DNA from: Typhlomys cinereus
Taxonomy: Eukaryota > Chordata > Mammalia > Rodentia > Platacanthomyidae
DNA: 64,000 bases
Assembly (NCBI GenBank): GCA_023101885.1
Contig: JALPQD010000925.1
Span: forward strand, 1-64,000
Direction of reading: 5' to 3'
The notes below the pieces were generated by a model. The model was not told the DNA's origin. It made no database searches and saw only the letters and a list, made by a program, of their open reading frames with translations. The stretch's first letter is position 1; the number at the start of each line of letters is the position of its first letter. Made by a program: the position numbers and the translations under genes. Below are positions 37,377 to 47,165 of the stretch, piece after piece.

Positions 37377-37850
37377 GGGCCTGAGAAATGGCTCAGGGGT
37401 TAAGATTCTGCCTCACAAGCAGAAGATTCTGAGTTCAGATCCCAAGTCCCACATAAAAAAATGCCACATGGAAACAACAATGGCCTGCACTTTAGGCCCT
37501 GGTGGGCAAAGCCTGGGAAATACCAGAGCAAAGCAAAAATGAGTTTAGAAACAATCCAGAATGATTCCCACAGCTACATTAGTCCTCCACAGGGACACAC
37601 AGTGCTCTCTGACACATATATACACACACAAAATTAATAAAGTTTAAACAAAAAATTTCAAAAGTTCTAATCAAATTTGCAGAAACTGGAGTTAACCAAT
37701 GAGAAAAAGCCACTTTTATAGGGTTCTGCCTGGGCTTATAAATAATCCTGAACTGGCAGCCATCTTTGGCTCCCTTGCCTCTCATGGACGGCAGGTCTGT
37801 ACCTTGGTAGTTTATTTTGATAAGGTAGAAAGTCACAAGTGTGTGCTGCT
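37020..37850 (+). mobile_element. LTR-like repeat split by SINE (right arm and beyond)
   Basis: Plus-orientation copy of the element at 1-765. It includes gttaaccaatgagaaaaagc and a TATA-like ttataaataa near 37735. The SINE at 37378-37650 interrupts it. Sequence past 37782 has no partner only because the window begins at the matching base. Confidence 0.45.
37378..37650 (+). mobile_element. tRNA-derived SINE (older type, right-arm twin)
   Basis: Twin of 140-408, with box A/B-like head and AC-rich tail ending in AATTAATAAAG. Confidence 0.75.
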
Positions 37851-38129
37851 GAAAAGATGGCTCAGGGGTTAAGTCTCTACCTCATAAGTAGAAGGACATG
37901 AGATGGGATTCCCATCCCAGGTAAAAATGCAGGGCAAAAATGCAGGCTTCCTGCATTTCCAGTCCTGGAAGGCAGAGCGTAGGAGGCCCCAGAACAAAGC
38001 AAACAAAACAAAACAAAACAAAACAAAACAAAACAAAACAAAACACCCCCAAAAAACCGAAGAAGTAAGGTAATCCAGGATGAATTGTGAAATCACCTCT
38101 GGGACTCCAAATATAGATACAGTGACCTA

Positions 38130-38163
<34 letters not shown>

Positions 38164-38165
38164 GT
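37848..38165 (+). mobile_element. tRNA-derived SINE with internal (AAAAC)n
   Basis: Head tgctgaaaagatggctcagg, body and (CA)n tail (38131-38162). A pentanucleotide (AAAAC) array of about nine units lies at 37998-38044, inside the body. Confidence 0.7.
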
Positions 38166-39090
38166 ATGTTCATCTTTGTTTCTGACCAGTCAAGCTCAGG
38201 ACAGCTACTACCAGCCTGACTTCTTTTGATTTTAATTTGTGATTTAATTTCTCTTGTCAAGTTGCCCAAATGACCTAACTTCCAGTCCATCTGCCTCGGC
38301 TACCAGAATGGCAGAGCTGAATCATCTGTGATACCAAACACTGACCCCAGTACTTTTCTTAAGCTACACAGAAAAGGGAAATTTCATGTAGAAAACCAAA
38401 TTGTTAGAAACCAAGAGTAGATGCTGTTCCTATTCATTGATGAGGGTGTGATTCCCTCCACTCAGCTGATTGCCTTTACATGCCCCAGGCTGCCAGGCCC
38501 CAGGCTACCAGGGGCTCCTGCTGGGCTCCCAAAGGATGCACATATTTTAACTAATAATATCTCATGCATTCTTTCTGAAGGTCTTCTACCACTTTCTCAG
38601 AATGCAAGACTCCTGGAACCTTGTTGGTCATCTTGTGTTCAGAGACACCAGAAAACAGGCACATACAGTGGACTACTATCAAGCGCTTGGCTCAGAACGG
38701 CTACCTTCTGCTAAAATCCCTAAAGATGCCAGTCTGCCACGTGACCTGAATTATCCTCAGAATCTGTTCACCCCAGACTGGACTTCTGCAGAACTTTATC
38801 TTCTATCAATTTCATACTAGGAGGACAATCAACCACAGTGTCCTCTAATCCCCAACTGGAGAATTTTTTCATAAACATGAATTCCCCCTAAAAAAACCAA
38901 GCAGTCATTCATGCAGTGTCATGTAAGAGAGTATTGATTAGTAGCACCGCTCAAGAGGTAAAGTGCTTGCCCACTGACAACCTGAGCTCAAGCCCCTAAA
39001 CCCACATGGTGTAAGAAAAGTCCTTCAAGTTCTCTGGCCTATACTCATGCACCCATACACAGACATATGCCAACAGAAGAAAGCAAATTC
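38166..39090. other. Intergenic, old SINE at right end
   Basis: No gene is seen. A B2-like tRNA-derived fragment in plus orientation lies at about 38940-39090 (agcaccgctcaagaggtaaag head). Confidence 0.5.
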
Positions 39091-39119
39091 CTTCAGGACT
39101 GATAGTTAGACAGTTCTAG

Positions 39120-40115
39120 AACAGAGCAGTCTTGCTGCAAAGATCTTTGAAGGTCATCCCCCATTGGTGGAATTATCTTGAAGAAACACACCCTGCCAGA
39201 CTGAAGGAACTATTTCTAATACCTCACAGATATAAAGTCCACAATTTCCCCCAACCCTAGGTTTTATGAAAGGATATGGAGGCAAGTTTTCAATTGCAAA
39301 TAATTTCCTCAAAAAACTTAGCTCTGCCACAAGGTCCCCCATAAAGAAAATTGGTCCCCCATGTGAACAGACCAATAAGATGTAGGGGACAAAAACTCCC
39401 ATTTAGTTTTTTGGAAACTGGGGCTAACCAGTAATGTGGCAGGATTAGAGTAGCCATGCTGCCATGGGTCTCTCAAGGTCATTGGAAGGTCTTTGGAATT
39501 CCTGAAGGTCATCCCCCACTGCTGGAATGTCCCTGAAGGAACATTCCTGCTGAGGAGTTGACTCCAATCCTCCCTGAGATAAGATGGGCAACTTCCCTAT
39601 GAAGGGATTGTGGAGATGAGCGCTGCATATCAAACAACTTGATCTCTAGCACACTTAGGCCCAAGAGGAACTGGGTTGGGCCCCAATGAGAGTTAACCAA
39701 TGAGAAAAAGCCAGTCTCCAGGGCTTGTCTAGGTGTGTAAATATGCCTGGCTCTGAACCATCTTTGGTGCCCTAGCTCCTCATGGCACTTGTTCTTTCTA
39801 ACACCTTACTTGCTCCTCATGGATTCCATGCCTAGGGTCTATGAGATCTCCAGCACCCTAGCCCCTCATGTTATTAGTGCCATGAATTCTGTTCTTTGCT
39901 CGTTTCTCACTTGTTCCTTGAGTTCCTCACTCCTCATGGATTACACGCCTAGGCTCCATGACTTCTCCCATGTCCTAGACCCTCATGGCACTCTACTTCC
40001 GGAATCCCTGAGTGCCAACCTTTCTCTGCTCTAATAAAAATTCTACCTTAATCCTCTACACGTGTTTTGGTTTCAATCTTCGACTCTGGAACACAAGAAT
40101 CTTACAACATTGGGA
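39120..40115 (+). mobile_element. LTR-like copies (partial plus complete)
   Basis: A partial copy at about 39120-39430 is followed by a fuller copy at about 39430-40115. The fuller copy has ggagataagatgggcaac-type sequence, aaccaatgagaaaaagcc, a TATA-like stretch, several tcatggcact repeats, AATAAAA at about 40034 and the end phrase caatcttcgactctggaac. It closely resembles 42005-42690 in the same orientation. Confidence 0.5.
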
Positions 40116-40870
40116 TGGTCATTTCCTGTCCCTGCATCAGTAAGAAAAAGCCACCTTTTCCTTGCCCTATCTAACCCTATAAATATCTCTGACCCTTCCA
40201 GAAATCTTAGGCTCTCTTGCACATACTTGCCCTTGAGTTATGTCCCCAACACCATAATAATAAAAAATAATAAATCAGTCCTGCAACTTGCAACTGTCTT
40301 TTTTCTTCCCTATTACTCATACACTTTGCTTTTAGATATCACCACACGTGTATCAACCTTCCATTAATCTTCTCTGTTTACTTCGCTTCTAATCCTCTTC
40401 CTGCACGTCCAATCTTACTTCCATTTTCAAATCCTTGTTTCTTTGTTTTTGTTTATTTTTTGGTTACACTGGGTTCAAACCAAGGCTTCCTGAGTGATTC
40501 TAGGGTCAGGATCTTCTTTTGGAGCCTGATACTTTAGCTCACCATTCCAAACATGAGGGATTCATATTTCATCATAACTTTGTAGGGCTCCAAGGGTTCC
40601 TTATCAGTTAATAGTTGATTTTTGGCCATGTGGATCCCTTGCGTGTGTGCTGTCACCACCTCTGCTGTGGGCTTGTGGTTGGCATTGTTTCAGTGTTAGA
40701 TATCTTGTCAAAGGATTTCATTCCCCACATTCTCATTTTCAAAATTCTTTCTGCCATATCTTCCAAGAGGTGTTCTAGTCTTGGGTTTTTGTTTTTTTTT
40801 TTTTCTTTCTTCTTTGTATAGTACCTTTGTGCGATATTTAACCTAGGACCTCCCACATTACCAGTGGTAC
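40116..40870. other. Intergenic, no recognised gene
   Basis: AT-rich sequence with a T-rich run near 40790-40806. Only short unsupported open frames are seen. Confidence 0.5.
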
Positions 40871-40873
40871 TTT

Positions 40874-40949
40874 TTTTGGTATATTTATATTATAAATAAA
40901 TAATTTATGTATATGTGAGAAATGTATTTTTTAAATTCATTTATTCAAT

Positions 40950-40993
<44 letters not shown>

Positions 40994-41204
40994 ACCACAG
41001 GCAAATTCAGGAACCACCATGGACCGCCTCCACCTCCTCCTTGTTTTACTCTGCCCTGGGATTCACAGGCTCTGCCCTGCCAGGACCAGAAATGTAGGCA
41101 GCCCCCATTTCTGCCCGGCATCTATACGTGGGGTCTAGAATCCAAACTCAGGACCTTCTGCCTGCAAGGCTGAGGCTTAACCCCTGAGCCACTTCTCCAG
41201 CCAC
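40874..41204 (-). mobile_element. Young SINE with long (GT)n
   Basis: In minus orientation the head is near 41202 and the (CA)n tail appears as GT at 40951-40990. Probable target-site duplications are accagtggtacttt at 40860 and accagtggcacttt at 41205, differing by one base. Confidence 0.85.
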
Positions 41205-42004
41205 ACCAGTGGCACTTTATTATTAATCTATGTCCTTAGTCATATTATTCTAATCTTATGAGGCAGAGTCATGTGAAGGCACCCAGGCTGCCTATACACT
41301 CACTTTTTTCAGGCCTTCACCTATTGATCCTGCTTCCTAGGCTTGCTGATGCCTGTCCCAGCCCCAGGCTTCTCTGTTTGGCTCTGAAACATTTATTTCC
41401 TTAGGAACCACGAGATGTTCTCACTGATGAAAGGAAGGAGGCTGTTGGCTGGGCCTCAAGGCAGATGGTCACCATGGTAATGCCAGGGTCAAGGCTCTTG
41501 TTCACTTTGCTTGCTGCCACACACCCCCGGGAACCTGATTCCAGTGCTCAGCAGCTCTCTCTAGTGATCTCCCTGTCCTATATGGCAAGTGATCTCTAGG
41601 TTCCAACCTAGGTTTCTTATTGAGTTCACTATGGTCTCACATCTCAGATCCCATTGAGTGGGACTTCTTCAGCACTCTAAAGACTACAGAGGAATTTCCA
41701 TAAGTATTGGGCCTGCTTGGGCTAAATCATTTGTTCCAGGTTAACAAAGCAAACAGTTCAAATATGAGCGGTCTCAAACTGGAGATATGGCTCAGGCCTA
41801 AAGACTTTGCCTCCCAAGCAGAAGATCCTGAGTTTGGATCCAAGATCCAACCAAACCAAACCAAACCAAGCAAACAAAAAAACCCAGGCTGAAATGGTGG
41901 GAGCCTGCATTTCTAGTGCTGATGGGCTAAACCTAAACCTGGGAAATCCCAAAGCAAAGCAGAAGGAAGTAAAAGCAATTCAGGATTAAGGCAGGGTTAG
42001 AGCT
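41205..42004. other. Intergenic with a SINE
   Basis: A tRNA-derived SINE of the older type in plus orientation lies at about 41770-41990 and contains an (AACCA)n stretch near 41846. No gene is seen. Confidence 0.55.
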
Positions 42005-42690
42005 TCTAAGTTGAGATGGGTCTCTCAAGGTCTTTGAAGGTCTTTGGAATTCTTGAAGCTCATCTCTCATTGCTGGAATCACTCTGAAGGAACACCCCTG
42101 TTGGGAACTAACTCCAAACCTTCCAGAGATAAGATGGGCAACTTCCCTGTGAAGGGATTATGGAGATGAGCTCTCTATATCCAACAAACAACTTGATCTC
42201 TAGTCCATGTGGGTCCCAGAGCAACTAGGTTGGCCCCAATAGGTGTTAACCAATGAGAAAAAGCCAGTTTCCCTGGTTTGCCTAAGTGTATAGATGTGCC
42301 TGGCCCTGGTAGCCATCTTTGGTGCCCTAGCCCTTCATGGCATTAGTGCCATGGTTCTGTTTTTTGCCTGCTTCTCATGTAGGTGCCCTAGCCCCTCATG
42401 GCACTCTAGTACTATGAATGCGTTTCTTGTTCCTTGCTTCTCATGGATTCCACCCTTAGGCTCCATGAGTTCTCCAGCACCCTAGCCCCTCATGGCACTG
42501 TAGTGTCATGAGTCCTTTTCCACCTATGGACTTCTCATGAGTTCTCCAGGGCACCTGCCCTTCATGGAACTCCACATCTGCAGTCCTTAAGTTCCAACCT
42601 TTCTCTCCTCTAATAAACTCTACCTTAGTCCCCTACACTTGTTCTGATTTCAATCTTCGACTCCGGAACACAAGAAACCTGCATCATTGG
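42005..42690 (+). mobile_element. LTR-like copy
   Basis: Full-looking copy of the element at 39430-40115: gttaaccaatgagaaaaagc near 42246, repeated cctagcccctcatggcac phrases, AATAAA near 42612, and the end phrase caatcttcgactccggaac. No viral internal region lies between the two copies. Confidence 0.5.
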
Positions 42691-42709
42691 AATGGTCTTT
42701 TCCTGTCCC

Positions 42710-42820
42710 ATATCAAGACAATTCTCAAAGTCACCCTTGGTCCGCCACAGGGACACACAGTGCCTTCTCATACACACACAGACACAAATTAAATAAATAA
42801 AGAGAAAATAATTAAAATAT
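42710..42820 (+). mobile_element. SINE 3' fragment
   Basis: Carries the tail half of the older SINE type (ggtccgccacagggacacac) followed by AATAAATAAAG. Confidence 0.5.
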
Positions 42821-44339
42821 GAGCTTCCCCCATGGGTTCATGCATTATTAGAATCTTTAGTGGTTGCTCCTGCTTGCTAACCTCATGGCATTTTTAGGAG
42901 GTAGATAGAGCCTTGCAGAAAGACCAGCTGTCATAGGGGGACGGGGAGTGTCTGGAGGTCATTCAGCTCTCCCTGATTTTGCTCCATCAGTGGGCATGTG
43001 CACTCTGCAGCCTGGTCTCAGGATCTCCATGATGGACATGACCCCAGTTGCCTCCAGCTTCTGCAATCCACCATGCCTTCACCTATGTGATTCCCACCTG
43101 AATAGAATATGTCTCTTCACTAAATCTCCCTTTCTCCCCTTAGGTTGCTTGTGAATGAGTGTTGTCTCACAGCAACAGAAAGAGTAATTGTGACATCTTT
43201 TGTTTACAAAAAAAAAAAATACATCAGTCAGCAAATAAAATTCAGAATGGAATGACTCAAGGAATGGTGCCTTGACCTCCCCTGTAGTGTCAGTTCTTGA
43301 TTTTGGTGTATGCAGATGTGCTTGAATTAATCTATTCACAGTCACAGTTCCAAAGAGGACGAACTGGGTGGAGACTGCATAGCCATCACGTGGCAACTGC
43401 TGGCTGGGAAGTGAACTGCCAAGGGGGGATTTGAGTCAGAAGAGCAGAAACCTGCAGAGGACAGAGAACATTCTTCAGAGCTCCTGATCTCAAGTCGCTG
43501 TCTGGTTTTGCTGCCTGCCAGTAGTTTCCAGATTCGGTGAGTAGCTCAGCTTTGTGGGGATGCTATCTCCCATAGCCAAGCCAGGCTCCACCGGGGAGGG
43601 GGGGGGAATTTTGGACCCAAAATGACACAGGAAATTCTGATTTCTGTCTCTTCACAGGCTGTTTTTTTTTTTTATTTATTTCAAGTGCAGCTGTGTCTTA
43701 CATCATGATACATTTTGGTTTGTTAGTATTTTTTTATTTCATTGATTCTATATATTGATATGGTGCCTAGAGAGTCTGAGACAAGCTGTTTATGTAGCTC
43801 ATGGAGGCTCTAATCTGCATCCTACTCTTCAGTGCGTAATTACAAGCCTGGGTGCTCATGTCTGCTGGTCACCTATTGCTGGGGTCACCAATTGAGCATG
43901 CAAATGCCTTCAATTGTGCTTTGGTTCACATCATTTTAATAGTTCAAGCTTTTTTCCTTGTTTGACACTGAAGAAGTGATACTTCTGCCTTCACTTGCAG
44001 AAGGTTGGGACAACAGGATTGAGTCACTATCCCGCTGCACACAGTGCTTCAAACCTCAAGACTTTTGCTTGTTAGGCAACACTTTATAGACTGCAACCCA
44101 AGAGAGTCAGACAGAATGTTCATTTTCATTTTGTAGCACGTAGCAGGGCTGTTGGTCAGAGGACAACTTTTCACAAGTTATTTCTTTCCTATCATGTGGA
44201 AATCAAACTGTGGTACTCCGGCCTCCAGAGAATCAAACAGATCATCTGGTTTTCATTGCAGGCCAGGTGCTGAGTATTTCATAGGTCCTAAAAGTTCTTT
44301 CTTTTCCCCCCTAAAACTTCATAGAGAGGAACACTTTAA

Positions 44340-44840
44340 TGATCCACAGAGGTAAGTTGGGTAACTTTCTGCTATCCTGATTTTTGAAAGGATATAGAGA
44401 TTAGTTTTCATTGTAGACAAGCTTTACCAGGTGGTAGGCCATATGATCAGAGCTTTGGGCCCAATATAAACAGAACAGTGAGATATAGAGGACCAAAGGC
44501 TCAATTAGGTTTGCAGAAATTGGAGATAACCAATGTGGAAAAGCTGCTTTCCCCTGCCTTCCTAAGCCTATGAATAACTTTGACCCCCTGACCCTGCCAG
44601 CTATCTTCGGCTCCCTTGTCCCTTTCTCTATGAGTTACTGTTTGATTACCTTACCCCTCATGGAACTCCGTGTTTGTAGTCCAGGAGTTTGGGATCCTGT
44701 ATGTGGAGTCCCATGAGTTACTTTGTGCTCTTTGCCCCTCTAGGAATTCATGTCCATGAATTCTTTGCTTTATTTCTTCTGACAAACCCTGCCTTTGTCC
44801 TCTATGCACATTCTGAAAAATACAAGAACCAGGGCACATA
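44340..44840 (+). mobile_element. LTR-like fragment inside the paralogue block
   Basis: Shows aaccaatgtggaaaagc, gcctatgaataac and tcatggaactccg phrases of the same LTR-like family, and has no partner at this place in the arms. It therefore inserted after that split, or was lost in the arms. Confidence 0.4.
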
Positions 44841-46085
44841 AAGACCCAAAAGTAAACTGCCACATAGTGGCAAGCATAGCCAAGAGAAGAGACCTGTAAC
44901 AGAGCACAACTTGTGGTTTAAAGGGTCGAATTGAACTTGTGAGGTGGAAAGCAGCTTTACCTGCTGACCTATCCTTTCAACCAACATTCTCTTAAATAGA
45001 CATTTCATGGATTACTGTTTGTTTTGTTTTGTTATACTGTTCATGAAGTCTCTGGTTTGAGGCTCTGCAATACACTGAAGTAGATTGTGCTAGATAGATT
45101 TGAGATCTATAGGAGTTAAAGTTCCATACACAGGCAGCGTGGCAGGCACAGGCTCTGAGGATCATTCAGGCCTGTGTCTGGATGGTGTCCTTAGAGGGCG
45201 CAGCAGGAGGGAGCAGGTCTGAGCCATGTGGTTGATGAGAAATCTATGTGTCTGTGGTCAGCTTTCTCTGAAAACAAGATGGCTGAGGAGGGTGCAGGAC
45301 TCTTGTTTTCTGAGGAAAGGTTATGTGACCTTGAGGTAATGGAAGATTAGTGAAGGTGTGTGCTTCCTTTTGGAGCCACACCTGGAGCCCCTGCTAGTTT
45401 GGGGCTTGAAAACACAATCTGCTCAGAGGGTGGAGGGACACACCCTTGGGAGGGAGGTACCACCCTCTGCTCTGGGTTTTAACTGTTTTGCTTTATAAAT
45501 GAAAATTTCCTTTTCCATATAATAAGGTTACTACTGGCAGAGGGAAGAGGGACATAGAAATTCTTTAGAAAAGAATAAAGAAAAAAGAAAAGTACGGAGA
45601 TAGCATTTGATGTCACAGATGACTCAGCTCATTCACTGAACTTGGGTCACTTTCAGCAACTTGAAAAGACCAAGTAAGTCACAAATTAAAATCAAAAGAA
45701 TGCAAGCTGTTAGTGGCTGTCCTGAGCATGCCAGGTCAGAAACAGAGATGAACACACTTGTGAGTTTACACCATATCAGAGAAATCCCCCAAGATGCAGA
45801 GATTTCGGTGGTATAATTTGTCAGTTAATCTCTCCTACCTTGGTAAATTAGGAGGGCATGGCAGATTGTTTTATTTCTTAATTACTAATCCCTACTGAGG
45901 TAGTATCCCCATTTCAACGTGTCCTGAGTTATATAGAAAGACTTTGTAATAAGAAAATTGGGACATAGCTCAGTGATAGAACATTTTTACAACATAGACT
46001 AGGCTCAGAAGCAAATTGAAGACATTTAACATTGTGTACAATTATTGTTATATTTTCCTTTTGTTTTATTTTCTCAGGCAAAGTG
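44841..46085. other. Intergenic, no gene recognised
   Basis: Only short unsupported open frames; no clear repeat family apart from a tRNA-like fragment at about 45965-46000 equivalent to 3030. Confidence 0.45.
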
Positions 46086-46089
46086 AGGC

Positions 46090-46134
46090 CTATAGGTCTG
46101 AAACTCTTGTTTTATCATAATTATTTTTTCATAG

Positions 46135-46182
<48 letters not shown>

Positions 46183-46385
46183 GTAAAATGGCACTGTGTA
46201 TCTCTGGAGAGGGTCAAGGGTGAGTACAGGAATCATCCTGGATTGCTTTACCTCCTGCTTTGCTCTGGGGTTTCCCAGGCTCCGTCTTCCAGGGTTGAAT
46301 CTACAGGCCAAGTACATTTCCATCTGTCATTTTTACTGGGATATGGGAAGTGAACTCTGGTCCTTCTGCATCTCTCCAGCTCTTG
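46090..46385 (-). mobile_element. tRNA-derived SINE with (GT)n
   Basis: Diverged equivalent of the SINE at 3255-3505, with a GT run at 46138-46180. Confidence 0.65.
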
Positions 46386-46689
46386 TTCTGAAATTTTGAC
46401 TAATTCCCTGTCTCTCCCTTCCTGTTTCATTCATTTTTGAGGGTTTTTGAGGCAGATGGGGCAGGAAGATTGAAGGTGAAAGGAGTAGAGGGGAGATAGG
46501 GCCTCCGGTGGGCTCAAGATGAGAGTCCGGTGCTAGCACACATGAAGCGCTGGGCTTGATCCCTGTCTCTGAGCAGAAAATGAGGCCGAGGGTGGGATGT
46601 GGAAGAAAAAGGCAGTTGGGATGTGGAGGGACGCATGGAAAAACACAGTCTTGAGCTGTCTGCTGAGGCTTCTACCCGTTTTCCTCACA

Positions 46690-47165
46690 GGAGCTGGAAA
46701 CTAAGCAATGGGTTTGCACGGAGAAGATGGTGATGGTGACAGAAACCCACAAGAAGTCACAGAGAACAAGGACCCAGCAGGGAACCAGCCCGTGTCCAAG
46801 GAAGAACAGCATTTGAAGGTGGCTGTGACCCACCATTTTGCATGCATCTTGCAGTGCTCCAGGCAGATGGAAAGATCTCTGCAGCTGTGCTCTCAGCAGC
46901 TGCAGACTTTGTCAGGATCTCTCCACACTCTCCAGCAGCGACTGGAGACATTAGTGCCAGACCTTTTCCAGTAACCGGAAGTAGACATATACATGACATG
47001 GAAGCAGGCCGATTTTCTGTGGTACTCTGGCCAGATTAGAAATAAAAACAACTTTGTGTACAATGGAGTTCATAATGAATTTGAAACTTTTTGGGTTCTT
47101 TCATAGATAAGAGAGAAGGGGAATATTGAGTCATGCCATTTCTCCAGTTTCAGTATCTAACAGCA
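46690..47165 (+). pseudogene. PRAME-family remnant P4 (exon 2 only)
   Basis: After a cctcacag acceptor, 46708-46974 is open and aligns with P3 exon 2: EEQHLKVAV corresponds to EKQPLKVLS, and SRQMERSLQLCSQQLQTLSGS to the [20 protein letters not shown] region. It then stops at TAA. The rest of exon 2 can be followed at nucleotide level to about 47165 (ggccagat, ggagttcat, tctccagtt landmarks) with several stops. Exon 1 is replaced by unrelated sequence after about 46440. Exon 3 and intron 2 are deleted: 47166 joins sequence equivalent to about 6190 in the left arm. It is a dead gene. Confidence 0.85.

Larger units (their letters stand above)
20587..37782 (-). repeat. Right arm of giant inverted repeat (palindrome)
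   Basis: This is the reverse complement of 1-17114. It carries the PRAME copy P3, the same three L1 pieces and the same SINE insertions. Its innermost 38 bp or so (20587-20625) are a remnant of PRAME intron 1 sequence identical to the stretch just before P2 exon 2. The right arm therefore looks like an inverted copy of a segment whose breakpoint lay inside the P2 locus. Few single-base deletions are seen here compared with the left arm, although some exist, such as a 3 nt loss near 22441 in the L1. Confidence 0.97.

Noticed and set aside
39430..42690. Possible complete endogenous retrovirus between two LTR-like copies
   Set aside because: The 1.9 kb between them holds SINEs and unique DNA, with no gag, pol or primer-binding site that I can support.
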